A DNA stretch of 59,632 bases from Gammaproteobacteria bacterium HGW-Gammaproteobacteria-3 (lineage in GTDB: Bacteria > Pseudomonadota > Gammaproteobacteria > Methylococcales > Methylomonadaceae). The translations under genes and the position numbers were made by a program. Where the stretch lies: positions 1 through 59,632 of the forward strand of contig PGZD01000008.1 of the NCBI GenBank assembly GCA_002843155.1, written 5' to 3'. The notes below the pieces were generated by a model. That model was given only the letters and a program-made list of their open reading frames with translations. It was not told the DNA's origin and ran no database searches. Below, one piece after another: positions 37,580 through 46,615 of this stretch; positions within the stretch are counted from its first letter, which is position 1; the number at the start of each line of letters is the position of its first letter.

Positions 37580-38422
37580 ATGAAGCAGTTTTTGCCATTA
37601 CTACTGATGTTGAGTTTTTCTTTACCCGGTTTCGCCGCCTCTTCTGCAAAACTGTGGACACAGGTGACAGAGCCAGCCGATTCTGGCGGCATGGCGCAAA
37701 GTATCGGTGGTTATAGCGCCGGCTGTCTGAGCGGTGCGGTCAAGTTGCCTGTCGATGGCGAAGGTTATCAAGCCATGCGATTATCACGGCAACGTTTGTA
37801 CGGCCATCCCGATTTGATTCGGTTTATTGAAAAAATGGGAGCCGAGGCTGCGGCAAGAGGATGGGGCGAGTTGCTCATCGGCGATTTGGGGCAACCGCGC
37901 GGCGGCCCTACTTTATCCGGCCATCGCAGTCATCAAACCGGTCTGGATGTCGATATCTGGTATTTATTATCGCCACAAGCCGCCCAACGGACATTGACCT
38001 TTGAAGAGCGCGAACAGTGGGGCGCGCCTTCGGTGCTGGCCGCTAAATCCGATAACATTAATTTTTCCCAATGGCTGCCTGCGCATGAGCAATTACTGGA
38101 AATAGCCGCGCGGAGCCCTGAAGTCGAACGCATCTTTGTTAACCCCGGTATCAAGCGCCAACTGTGCAGGCGCGAAACCGGGCGTGATTGGTTGAATAAA
38201 ATTCGCCCCTGGTGGCAGCATGACGATCATTTTCATGTGCGCTTGAAATGCCCCGAAAATAGCCCTTATTGCGAGAACCAGGAAGCGATTCCGCCGGGTG
38301 ATGGCTGCGATGCCAGTCTTGCCTGGTGGTTTTCGTCCGAAGCGCGCACGCCCGCGCCGCGAAAAACACCCGCCCTTGAACCCAAACTGCCAATTCAATG
38401 TGAGCGCGTTTTAAACCAATAG
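37580..38422 (+). CDS. mepA: Penicillin-insensitive murein endopeptidase
   Basis: A 280-residue periplasmic zinc metallopeptidase that cuts D-Ala-meso-DAP cross-links in peptidoglycan. It has a signal peptide (about 1-19, SLPGFAA) and the LAS-family zinc motifs SGHRSHQTGLDVDIW and DDHFHVRL. ATG 37580 is chosen because AAGG precedes it and the signal peptide begins there. Confidence 0.95.
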   Translation: MKQFLPLLLMLSFSLPGFAASSAKLWTQVTEPADSGGMAQSIGGYSAGCLSGAVKLPVDGEGYQAMRLSRQRLYGHPDLIRFIEKMGAEAAARGWGELLIGDLGQPRGGPTLSGHRSHQTGLDVDIWYLLSPQAAQRTLTFEEREQWGAPSVLAAKSDNINFSQWLPAHEQLLEIAARSPEVERIFVNPGIKRQLCRRETGRDWLNKIRPWWQHDDHFHVRLKCPENSPYCENQEAIPPGDGCDASLAWWFSSEARTPAPRKTPALEPKLPIQCERVLNQ

Positions 38423-38543
38423 ACAGGCAGCGCGCTGCCCGGCGTTAAATTCAACCTACGGTTAGTAAGCCCAAACAGCAAAATCGCCCTGTTTTCCGGT
38501 AGCGTATCTTAATGCTTACGGCCCAATCTTAAAAGGCAAGATA

Positions 38544-38993
38544 ATGAACAAACTTATTTTTTGGGTGCTTCTTGCTGTTGCCGGATACGCCGGATTTAAT
38601 CACTACAGGGCATCGCCTTATTTTGCAAGCACTGCGATTTTATCGACACCAGCCGAGGCCAGCGATGCCCTATTCGCCAAGGCTTATCAAAATCATGCCG
38701 GCGCTCTTCAGATTAAAGGCCGGGGCACAGTGATCAAACTTTTAGCGGATGATAATCAGGGCGACAGGCATCAACGTTTTCTGGTGCGGTTAAACAACGG
38801 ACAAACACTTTTGTTTGCGCATAATATAAATTTGGCGCCCAGGATCGACGCACTGGATGAAGGGGATGTCGTCAAATTTTACGGTCAATATGAATGGAAT
38901 GAAAAAGGTGGCGTTATCCATTGGACTCACCATGACCCCCAAGGCTCGCATGTGGCGGGCTGGATAGAACACAACGGGCAAACATACCAGTAA
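38544..38993 (+). CDS. DUF3465 protein
   Basis: A 149-residue protein with a short N-terminal hydrophobic anchor (about 4-18). The rest matches the DUF3465 pattern (GRGTVIKLLADDNQGDRHQR, FYGQYEWNEKGGVIHWTHHD), an OB-like fold of unknown function. It stands alone between mepA and pgi. The 121-nt gap before it holds the palindrome GGCAGCGCGCTGCC. Confidence 0.85.
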   Translation: MNKLIFWVLLAVAGYAGFNHYRASPYFASTAILSTPAEASDALFAKAYQNHAGALQIKGRGTVIKLLADDNQGDRHQRFLVRLNNGQTLLFAHNINLAPRIDALDEGDVVKFYGQYEWNEKGGVIHWTHHDPQGSHVAGWIEHNGQTYQ

Positions 38994-39055
38994 AGCTTTA
39001 AGCGACGCTTTAAACCCATTGCCCATAAGCTTATAAAAAACATCACGGAAACCTT

Positions 39056-40696
39056 ATGACAGCAAGCTCCGAATCTCTTACCTCAAAATTGGAATGGCAG
39101 GCCCTTCAAGCGCATTACCCTAAAATTAAAGGCGTGCATCTGCGCGATTTGTTTCAGCAAGATCCACTGCGCGGCGAGCAACTGACGGCCAGTGCCTGCG
39201 GGGTGTATCTGGATTATTCCAAGAACCGCATGACTCACGAAACACTCGGATTACTGCTGAAATTGGCAAAAAGCTGTAGTTTGGACGCGCGCATCGAAGC
39301 GATGTTTCGCGGCGAAAAAATCAATGTAACGGAAAACAGGGCGGCTTTGCATGTGGCTTTGCGTGCGCCCAAAGGCACGGCGTTGTGGGTTGATGGGCAA
39401 AACGTGGTGCCCCAAGTCCATGCCGTACTGGATAAAATGACCGAATTTTGTCGGCGCGTACAGAGCGGCGCCTGGTTGGGTTACAGTGGCAAACCGATAC
39501 GCAACATCGTTAACATAGGTATCGGCGGTTCCGATTTAGGGCCGGTGATGGCCTATCAGGCGCTCAAGTTTTACAGCGACCGCAACCTGACTTTTCGTTT
39601 TGTATCCAACATCGACGCCACCGATTTTGTGGAAGCGGTGTATGATCTCGATCCGACCGAAACTTTGTTCGTGGTGTCATCAAAAACCTTCACCACGCTG
39701 GAAACCATGACCAATGCGCACTCTGCCCGCGCTTGGCTGATCGCCGCTTTCGACGATGATGCCAGAGCGGTGGCCAGGCATTTTGTCGCTGTTTCCACGA
39801 ATACCGAGGCGGTCTGTGCGTTCGGCATCGATAGGGCGCATATGTTCGGCTTTTGGGACTGGGTGGGTGGACGTTATTCCATGAGTTCAGCCATTGGCCT
39901 GTCAACCATGCTGGCTATCGGGCCGGAAAACTTTCAAGCTTTGCTACATGGTTTTCGGCAAATGGATGAGCATTTCCGCACGGCTCCCTTCGGGCATAAT
40001 CTGCCGGTGTTGATGGGGCTTCTGACGGTTTGGTACAACAATTTTTTCGGCGCGCAAACCTTGGCAGTGTTGCCTTATGAGCAATATCTAAAACGCTTTC
40101 CTGCTTACTTGCAGCAATTGACCATGGAAAGTAACGGCAAAGCGGTCACGCTGGACGGCACCCCGGTCGGTTACGATACCGGGCCTATCTACTGGGGTGA
40201 ACCGGGCAGCAACGGCCAGCATTCCTTTTTTCAATTACTGCATCAGGGAACCCGGCTCATTCCTTGCGATTTTATCGCTTTCGATCAGGCGCTCAACCCG
40301 CTCGGACGCCACCATGACTTGCTGTTGGCCAACGTTTTCGCCCAGACTGAAGCCTTGGCGTTCGGTAAAACAGCGCAACAAGTCAAAGACGAAGGTGTGC
40401 CGGACGCGTTAGTCCGGCATCGGGTGTTTGCCGGTAATCATCCCTCGAACACGATCCTGGCGGAACGTTTGACGCCGGAAATGCTCGGCAAGCTCGTTGC
40501 CCTTTACGAACACAGCGTGTTCACCCAGAGTGTTATCTGGCATATCAACGCGTTCGACCAGTGGGGTGTCGAATTGGGCAAGGCCTTGGCGCAGCGCATC
40601 ATTCCCGAGCTTGAAAGCCTTGAAGAACCGGTGCTCAAGCATGACGATTCAACCAATACCCTGATCCACAATTACCGGCGGCACCGGTTAAAATAA
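39056..40696 (+). CDS. pgi: Glucose-6-phosphate isomerase
   Basis: A 546-residue enzyme interconverting glucose-6-phosphate and fructose-6-phosphate. SIS-type motifs are [18 protein letters not shown] and [16 protein letters not shown], and the C-terminal signature is [13 protein letters not shown]. Length is normal. It is convergent with sufT, 28 nt away. Confidence 0.97.
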   Translation: MTASSESLTSKLEWQALQAHYPKIKGVHLRDLFQQDPLRGEQLTASACGVYLDYSKNRMTHETLGLLLKLAKSCSLDARIEAMFRGEKINVTENRAALHVALRAPKGTALWVDGQNVVPQVHAVLDKMTEFCRRVQSGAWLGYSGKPIRNIVNIGIGGSDLGPVMAYQALKFYSDRNLTFRFVSNIDATDFVEAVYDLDPTETLFVVSSKTFTTLETMTNAHSARAWLIAAFDDDARAVARHFVAVSTNTEAVCAFGIDRAHMFGFWDWVGGRYSMSSAIGLSTMLAIGPENFQALLHGFRQMDEHFRTAPFGHNLPVLMGLLTVWYNNFFGAQTLAVLPYEQYLKRFPAYLQQLTMESNGKAVTLDGTPVGYDTGPIYWGEPGSNGQHSFFQLLHQGTRLIPCDFIAFDQALNPLGRHHDLLLANVFAQTEALAFGKTAQQVKDEGVPDALVRHRVFAGNHPSNTILAERLTPEMLGKLVALYEHSVFTQSVIWHINAFDQWGVELGKALAQRIIPELESLEEPVLKHDDSTNTLIHNYRRHRLK

Positions 40697-40724
40697 AACT
40701 CAAGGAATTTAAAGACGTCCGAAT

Positions 40725-41273
40725 TCAGAACAAACCTAATTGCACCTGGGCGACTTCCGACATCATTTCCCGCGACCAAGGCGGATCGAGCACGACTTCG
40801 ACATTGACGCTGTCAACCCCGGGCAGGGCGCGGATCGATTTTTCTATGTCACCTTGAAGCACGGGACCCATGCCGCAACCGGGAGCGGTGAGCGTCATTT
40901 CGATGTAAACCCGGTTTTTACCCTCACTGATTGGCGTGACGATACAATTATAAACCAGGCCAAGATCGACGATGTTGACCGGTATTTCAGGATCGTAAAC
41001 GGTTTTCAGCACTTCCCAGCAATTTTTTTCAACTGCTTGCGCCGAAGTTTCGGTTACCAGGGTATGCAGTTCGTGCGGTTCTTTACCCAAAGCGTCGGCA
41101 TCGACGCTGGCAATGCGCACCATGACTCCGCGCCCGGTCACTACGGTATAATTACTGCCGAGGGCTTGATGAATGGTAACGCTTGTCCCTTTGCTCAAGG
41201 TATCGGCAGTGCCGTCGGGTATCATCACGACATTCACATCGCGGGTTAAAACCAGATTTTCTCTCTCTGTCAT
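40725..41273 (-). CDS. sufT: Fe-S assembly protein SufT (DUF59/MIP18 family)
   Basis: A 182-residue protein whose C-terminal half is a MIP18 domain (WEVLKTVYDPEIPVNIVDLG, TLTAPGCGMGPVLQGDIE with its conserved Cys). The N-terminal extension is typical of SufT. It helps load Fe-S clusters. No suf genes are adjacent; it starts one base after the SDR stop. Confidence 0.92.
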   Translation of the reverse strand: MTERENLVLTRDVNVVMIPDGTADTLSKGTSVTIHQALGSNYTVVTGRGVMVRIASVDADALGKEPHELHTLVTETSAQAVEKNCWEVLKTVYDPEIPVNIVDLGLVYNCIVTPISEGKNRVYIEMTLTAPGCGMGPVLQGDIEKSIRALPGVDSVNVEVVLDPPWSREMMSEVAQVQLGLF

Positions 41274-41274
41274 G

Positions 41275-42030
41275 TCAATTCAATGGTTGCTTGAAATTTT
41301 GCGCGTCGAAACATTGACCGGTCAAGCCAATGCTTTGGGCGCCGAACAAAAAAGTGTAAAGCGCGTCGAGCGATTGCATCGCGGGCAATCGGCTTTTGTC
41401 TTCGGCCGGATACGTTTTTTTTCGCAAAGGCGAATCAATCGGGCCGGGAATAAGGGTATTGACTCGTATTTTTTGTGATGATTCCAGTTCTTCAGCCAGG
41501 ATTCCGGCAAAACCTTCCAATGCGATTTTTGATACACCATAGGCGCCGGAATAGGCCGCGCCTTGCCGCGCCCTGGAATCGGAAGTAAACACAATCGAGG
41601 CATGTGGGCTTTTTTGCAGCACCGGCAGCAAAACCCGGCACAGCAAAAATGCGGCATTCAGATTGACATTTAAAGTATGTCCCCAGTTTTGGGTGCTTTG
41701 CAGGGCGATCGGTTCAAACGCGCTGAATTCGACGGCCGAATGCAACAGACCTTGCAATGAGCCGTATTTTTCGGCCAGCGTGTCCGCTAATGTTTGATAG
41801 TCGTTTTCGCTGGCGCCCGCCAGATCGAAAGGATACATCGCAGGTTCCGGCAGAGCCGCATCGACTATGCGATCGTAAACCGCTTCGAGTTTGGCGATAT
41901 TTTTATCCAGCAAAACAATATGCGCACCTTGCCGGGCCAGTGCCAAAGCGGCGGTGCCGCCAAGGCCGCCGCCGGCGCCGGTGATTAAAATGACGTGACC
42001 GGTTAAAGGCATAGTGAGGTTTTTATCCAT
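41275..42030 (-). CDS. Short-chain dehydrogenase (YciK-like)
   Basis: A 251-residue Rossmann-fold protein with the cofactor loop TGAGGGLGGTAALALA and active-site YGVSK. It resembles E. coli YciK and holds the same neighbourhood as P. aeruginosa PA3173 (ubiG-mupP-SDR). Substrate unknown. The start overlaps the mupP-like gene by 28 nt (or 10 if ATG 42012 is used). Confidence 0.87.
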   Translation of the reverse strand: MDKNLTMPLTGHVILITGAGGGLGGTAALALARQGAHIVLLDKNIAKLEAVYDRIVDAALPEPAMYPFDLAGASENDYQTLADTLAEKYGSLQGLLHSAVEFSAFEPIALQSTQNWGHTLNVNLNAAFLLCRVLLPVLQKSPHASIVFTSDSRARQGAAYSGAYGVSKIALEGFAGILAEELESSQKIRVNTLIPGPIDSPLRKKTYPAEDKSRLPAMQSLDALYTFLFGAQSIGLTGQCFDAQNFKQPLN

Positions 42031-42680
42031 GAATTGATTTGCCCAGGATGATCGATATAGCCGTCAGCCCCCCAGGATTGAGGCCTGTCGTCAGGTTTCA
42101 GGTAACCGTACAGGGCGGCCAGCGTTTTCATGCCGACACTTTTACCGGCGGTGATGTCGTGACCGGCATCACCGATATAAACGCAGTCTTGCGGCTTGAC
42201 TCCGGCCTGCCGACAACCCTCCAGCATCGGTTCCGGATGTGGTTTGCTGTTGGCGGTGGTATCGCCACTGATGATACAGGCAGCCCGGTGGTTGAGCTTG
42301 AGCGCCGTCATCAAAGGCTGAGTAAAACGTTTCTGTTTGTTGGTTACAACGCCCCATTTAAGACCTAGTGCCTCAATGGTACTCAGGGTTTCGGGCATGC
42401 CGGGAAAAAATACTGAATGCTGGGCGATATTGCACTGATAATGATTGAGCATGGTGGCCAGAATATTCTGTTTCAAGGCAGTGCTTGCCGGTTGTTTGAG
42501 GCTGGCTTCAATCATCGCGGCGGCGCCAAAGGAAATAAGCGGTCTGACTGCATCGTAGGCAGTCGTCGGCAAGTCGTGCCGGGTCAGGGCATGATTCAAA
42601 CAGACGATTAAATCGGGCGCGGTATCGACCAAAGTGCCGTCAAGGTCGAACAATACGCAAGTCAACGTAAAACCGTTCAT
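42003..42680 (-). CDS. HAD phosphatase, MupP or Gph type
   Basis: A 225-residue HAD phosphatase with motif I LFDLDGTLVDTAPDL and motif III/IV GDAGHDITAGKSVGMKTLA. By sequence alone it could be phosphoglycolate phosphatase. Its place between ubiG and an SDR matches P. aeruginosa mupP, which dephosphorylates N-acetylmuramic acid 6-phosphate in peptidoglycan recycling, so that role is preferred. ATG 42680 avoids overlap with ubiG. Confidence 0.85.
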   Translation of the reverse strand: MNGFTLTCVLFDLDGTLVDTAPDLIVCLNHALTRHDLPTTAYDAVRPLISFGAAAMIEASLKQPASTALKQNILATMLNHYQCNIAQHSVFFPGMPETLSTIEALGLKWGVVTNKQKRFTQPLMTALKLNHRAACIISGDTTANSKPHPEPMLEGCRQAGVKPQDCVYIGDAGHDITAGKSVGMKTLAALYGYLKPDDRPQSWGADGYIDHPGQINSWIKTSLCL

Positions 42681-42687
42681 GGGCCGT

Positions 42688-43395
42688 TTACTCAGGCCGT
42701 TTAAAGGCGGCGATATAGTTGACATCGAGGTCTTTGCCGAGATGAAAACGTCTGCTGAAAGGATTGTATTCGATGCCGATTATATCCTGTAGCTCAAGAC
42801 CCGCTGCCCGCGCCCATTGGCAAAGTTCTGACGGCTTGATAAAAGTCTGGTAATCATGCGTGTCTTTGGGCAGCATTTTTAACAGGTGTTCGGCGGCGAC
42901 GATGGCTAACAGGTAAGCTTTGGGTTTACGGTTGAGCGTCGAGAAAAACACATAACCCCCCGGTTTGACCAATTGCGCGCAGGCCTGGACAATCGCCGCC
43001 GGGTCAGGGACATGTTCGAGCATTTCCATGCAGGTTACCTGATCGAAATGGGCCGCTTGTTCCTCAGCCAGCGCTTCGGCGCTGATTTTCCGGTAGTGGG
43101 CTTGAATGCCGGACTCCAGCCCATGGAGCTCTGCGATATCGATCAGTTCCTCGCTTAAATCGATACCGGTCGCGTCGGCGCCGTTTTTGGCCAGTGCTTC
43201 GGTCAGAATGCCGCCGCCGCAACCGACATCGACGATGCGCTGATTCGCTATCGATACATGGTCGCGGATAAATTGCAGGCGCAGTGGATTGATTTCATGC
43301 AGGGTTTTGAATTCACCCTGATGATCCCACCAGCGTTCGGCCATCGAGCCGAATTTATTGATTTCGTGGGGATGTACGTTGTCTGTAGCTGTCAT
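42688..43395 (-). CDS. ubiG: Ubiquinone O-methyltransferase UbiG
   Basis: A 235-residue SAM methyltransferase that performs both O-methylations in ubiquinone synthesis. The SAM loop is IVDVGCGGGILTEALA, with MLEHVPDPAAIV and the family segment GIEYNPFSRRFHLGKDLDVN. It heads the ubiG-mupP-SDR-sufT run with a good promoter at 43423-43451. Confidence 0.96.
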   Translation of the reverse strand: MTATDNVHPHEINKFGSMAERWWDHQGEFKTLHEINPLRLQFIRDHVSIANQRIVDVGCGGGILTEALAKNGADATGIDLSEELIDIAELHGLESGIQAHYRKISAEALAEEQAAHFDQVTCMEMLEHVPDPAAIVQACAQLVKPGGYVFFSTLNRKPKAYLLAIVAAEHLLKMLPKDTHDYQTFIKPSELCQWARAAGLELQDIIGIEYNPFSRRFHLGKDLDVNYIAAFKRPE

Positions 43396-43422
43396 GATGC
43401 TGAACCGTGGTTGTTGGGTAAT

Positions 43423-43451
43423 TGTATACTATATTACTAGGTTATTGCCAA
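43423..43451 (-). promoter_or_regulatory. Sigma-70-type promoter for ubiG
   Basis: On the minus strand TTGGCA (43446-43451) and TATACA (43423-43428) are separated by 17 bases. Both hexamers are close to consensus, and the predicted start would lie about 20 nt before the ubiG ATG at 43395. Confidence 0.6.
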
Positions 43452-43492
43452 TGCGGAGCTTGAAGTCGGCCTAAAATAGCCAACCAGAGCCT

Positions 43493-44803
43493 TTATTGCG
43501 TTAACCGGCGTTGCCAGTCTTTGATTTTGTCGATTAATTCGGCGCTATCGAGCGTCGTCAGGCGGCGTTGATTCAGCAGCCGTTTGCCCGCCACCCAGAC
43601 ATCGGTGACTTGCTGGCGGCTTGCCGCGTAAACAATTTGTGACACGGGGCAGTATAAAGGCTGGGTTTCCAAGGGGCTTAAGTCGATAGCGATGACATCG
43701 GCCGCTTTGCCGAGGCTGAGCGAGCCGGTTTCATGACTGATGCCTAAAGCCTTGGCGCCATTGATGGTGGCCATTTGCAAAGCTTTCATAGCCGGAATGG
43801 CGCTGGCATTGTCAGCCACGGCCTTGCCCAGCAAAGCTGCGGTGCGCATTTCGCCCAGCATGTCCAGATCGTTATTGCTGGCCGCGCCATCGGTACCCAG
43901 CGCCACATTGATACCGGCATCGAGACAGCGGGCGACCGGGCAAAAGCCGCTGGCCAGTTTTAAATTGGACTCGGGGCAATGGATGATATGGGCGCCGGTT
44001 TCAGCAAGCAGGCTGATTTCGGCGCCGGTCAACTGGGTCATATGCACGGCCATGAAAGAGGGGTCGAGCAGAGCCAATTCATGCAGTCTTTGCAGCGGCC
44101 GTTTGCCGGATTGCGTCACAGCTTGTTCAACTTCGTGCCGGGTTTCGTGCACATGCATATGAATGGGGAGTTCGAGTTTATCGGCAAAGGTGCGAATTTT
44201 TTTTAACGGTGCGTCTCCCACCGTGTACGGCGCATGAGGCGCGAAAACCGTCGAGATCAAGGCTTCATGCCGGAGCTGATCGTGCAGGCTCAGGCCTTTT
44301 TCGAGGTAGTGGTCGCTGTTGTCCGCCCAAGCCGAAGGAAAATCGATCAGAATCAGGCCGATACCGGCGCGGATACCGTGATGTATGGCCTGCTGCGCAG
44401 CAATCTCGGGAAAAAAATACATATCGTTGAAGCAGGTGGTGCCGCCTCGAATCATTTCGGCAATGGCCAGATCGACACCGTCCCGGACAAAAGCTTCACC
44501 GACCCATTTCTGCTCCAGCGGCCAGATATGATGGGTAAGCCAGTCCATCAAATGCAAATCGTCGGCGATACCGCGCAGCAAGGTCATGGCCGCATGGCTG
44601 TGGCTGTTGATCAGCCCCGGCAACAGGGTATGATGTTCCAGATTTTCTATGGATTCAACCTGATATTTTTGCAGTGCCTCAACGGTCGGCAGTAAATCGA
44701 TGATCCTGCCGTTATCGATGGCCAGCGAATGATGCTCGTAGGTTACGGATTCGGGTTCAACAGGTATAATCCAGCGGGCGTTAAGAAGAGTATCGATGTG
44801 CAT
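43493..44803 (-). CDS. mtaD: 5-methylthioadenosine/S-adenosylhomocysteine deaminase
   Basis: A 436-residue amidohydrolase of the TRZ/ATZ family. The metal motif is LINSHSHAAMTLLRG and later ligands are seen in MHVHETRHEV and GTDGAASNNDLDML. It would turn methylthioadenosine into methylthioinosine. ATG 44803 is preferred over an upstream in-frame start that lacks family similarity. The divergent mtnA 59 nt away acts in the same salvage route. P. aeruginosa has the same pair beside ubiG. Confidence 0.92.
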   Translation of the reverse strand: MHIDTLLNARWIIPVEPESVTYEHHSLAIDNGRIIDLLPTVEALQKYQVESIENLEHHTLLPGLINSHSHAAMTLLRGIADDLHLMDWLTHHIWPLEQKWVGEAFVRDGVDLAIAEMIRGGTTCFNDMYFFPEIAAQQAIHHGIRAGIGLILIDFPSAWADNSDHYLEKGLSLHDQLRHEALISTVFAPHAPYTVGDAPLKKIRTFADKLELPIHMHVHETRHEVEQAVTQSGKRPLQRLHELALLDPSFMAVHMTQLTGAEISLLAETGAHIIHCPESNLKLASGFCPVARCLDAGINVALGTDGAASNNDLDMLGEMRTAALLGKAVADNASAIPAMKALQMATINGAKALGISHETGSLSLGKAADVIAIDLSPLETQPLYCPVSQIVYAASRQQVTDVWVAGKRLLNQRRLTTLDSAELIDKIKDWQRRLTQ

Positions 44804-44861
44804 AATCAATTCCGGGAAAAGTGCCGGGATTATAACTTTTTTGAGAGTTTTTTGATAAACA

Positions 44862-45899
44862 ATGAATGAATCGAAACATTTGCCGGTACAAGCCTTGCAG
44901 TGGACCGGCACCAGTCTGAAAGTTCTGGATCAGCGGCAATTGCCGCAAGCTGTCATTTATGATGAATATCATGACACCGCCGGTGTCGTCGAAGCCATTA
45001 AAACCATGCGTGTGCGCGGCGCGCCCGCTATCGGTATTGCCGCCGCTTTCGGCGTAGTGCTGTCGGTGCGACGGCATAGTGTCAAGGATCCGCAGCAATG
45101 GCGGCAAAGTGTGGCCGCCGATATTGAAGTGCTTTCGCAATCTCGACCGACTGCGGTTAACCTGTTTTGGGCCCTGGAGCAGATGAAGCATTTACTGGCA
45201 AAGGCGTCGGATCAGCCGGTGCCCGAGTTTCTGGCCCTGGCGCAAAAAATTCACCAAGATGACCTGGCCGCCAATCATACCATGGGCGAGATGGGCGCTG
45301 ATGTACTGGGCGACGCCCAAGGCTTGTTGACGCATTGCAACACCGGCGCGCTGGCGACCGGAGGCTACGGCACGGCTTTGGGAGTGATTCGCAGCGCCTG
45401 TCAAAGAGCGCCCCGGACAATCTATGCCGGTGAAACCCGTCCGTGGCTGCAAGGCGCCCGGTTGACGGTGTGGGAATTGACGCAAGACGGTATTCCCGTG
45501 ACGTTAATCGCCGATTCCGCCGCCGCCTGGTTGATGCAATCGGGCGCCATAGACTGGGTTGTGGTCGGTGCCGACCGGATTGCGGCCAATGGCGATTGCG
45601 CCAATAAAATAGGTACTTATGCGTTGGCCGTACTGGCCAGGCAGCACGGCGTCAAGTTCATGGTTGTAGCGCCGACCTCGACTATCGACTGGACACTGCC
45701 CAATGGTAACGGCATTGCGATAGAGCAGCGTAATTCTGCGGAATTATTGCCCGCCAGCTATGTCTATCCCGATTCATTGGTGACGGCCTGGAATCCGGTT
45801 TTCGATGTGACGCCAGCGGCATTGATCTCGGCTATCGTCACCGAACGGGGTGTCGTCATCGATCCATCCGAACAAGGGTTGGAGGGCTTGCAACAATGA
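44862..45899 (+). CDS. mtnA: Methylthioribose-1-phosphate isomerase
   Basis: A 345-residue enzyme that isomerises methylthioribose-1-phosphate to methylthioribulose-1-phosphate in methionine salvage. Family motifs are IKTMRVRGAPAIGIAAAFG, THCNTGALATGGYGTALG and VVGADRIAANGDCANKIGTY. It overlaps cysZ by 4 nt (ATGA). A phosphorylase joining MtaD to MtnA is not here. Confidence 0.96.
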   Translation: MNESKHLPVQALQWTGTSLKVLDQRQLPQAVIYDEYHDTAGVVEAIKTMRVRGAPAIGIAAAFGVVLSVRRHSVKDPQQWRQSVAADIEVLSQSRPTAVNLFWALEQMKHLLAKASDQPVPEFLALAQKIHQDDLAANHTMGEMGADVLGDAQGLLTHCNTGALATGGYGTALGVIRSACQRAPRTIYAGETRPWLQGARLTVWELTQDGIPVTLIADSAAAWLMQSGAIDWVVVGADRIAANGDCANKIGTYALAVLARQHGVKFMVVAPTSTIDWTLPNGNGIAIEQRNSAELLPASYVYPDSLVTAWNPVFDVTPAALISAIVTERGVVIDPSEQGLEGLQQ

Positions 45900-46615
45900 G
45901 ATTTGCAAAAAAAGGCAATAATCCGGCTTTGACGATGCGCTATTTTTTTCAGGGTTTAAAGATGTTAGGGCGCCGGGACTTGCGTAAATTTATCCTGATA
46001 CCCGTATTGATCAATATCGTGTTGTACAGCAGCGTGCTGGTGCTGGCTTATTACACGGTTACCGACCTGATCGAACGCTTTATTCCGGATGGGTTGTCCT
46101 GGCTCAGTTGGCTGTTATGGCCGCTGTTTTTCATCAGCTTTTTTATCGCCGGTTTTTTTACTTTCACGCTATTGGCGAATCTGATCGCGGCGCCTTTTTA
46201 CGGCAAATTGTCGGCCAAAACCTTGGCCATAATCACCGGGCAACCGCTTGCGGTGGCTGAGCAGCCGTTAGTTAAAGTGCTGTGGGCGGAGCTGCGACGG
46301 GGCGGGTATTTTCTGATCCGAGTGCTGGCGTTGCTGGTACTGTCCTTCATTCCCGGGCTGAACATCATCGCGCCTTTTTTATGGGCATTGTTCGGCGCCT
46401 GGGGCTGCGCTTTGGAATATCTGGCCTATCCTCTGGAAAATGAAGGCCTGCTGTTCGCCGAACAAAAACAACAAATTGGAAGTATGCGCTGGGGAGCGCT
46501 CGGTTTCGGCGGTGTTGTCATGTTGGGACTGACTTTGCCGGTATTCAATATCCTGGTAGCGCCGACCGCCGTGATAGGCGCAACCCTTTATTTCAATAAA
46601 ATCCGGGAAACATAG
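45896..46615 (+). CDS. CysZ-like membrane protein (EI24 domain)
   Basis: A 239-residue integral membrane protein with four long helices. Matching features are an N-terminal YFFQGLKMLGRRDLRKFILI and the FTFTLLANLIAAPFYGKLS segment. E. coli CysZ carries sulfate into the cell. Co-translation with mtnA suggests a sulfur-related role, but CysZ-like proteins with other functions exist. Confidence 0.82.
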   Translation: MRFAKKGNNPALTMRYFFQGLKMLGRRDLRKFILIPVLINIVLYSSVLVLAYYTVTDLIERFIPDGLSWLSWLLWPLFFISFFIAGFFTFTLLANLIAAPFYGKLSAKTLAIITGQPLAVAEQPLVKVLWAELRRGGYFLIRVLALLVLSFIPGLNIIAPFLWALFGAWGCALEYLAYPLENEGLLFAEQKQQIGSMRWGALGFGGVVMLGLTLPVFNILVAPTAVIGATLYFNKIRET

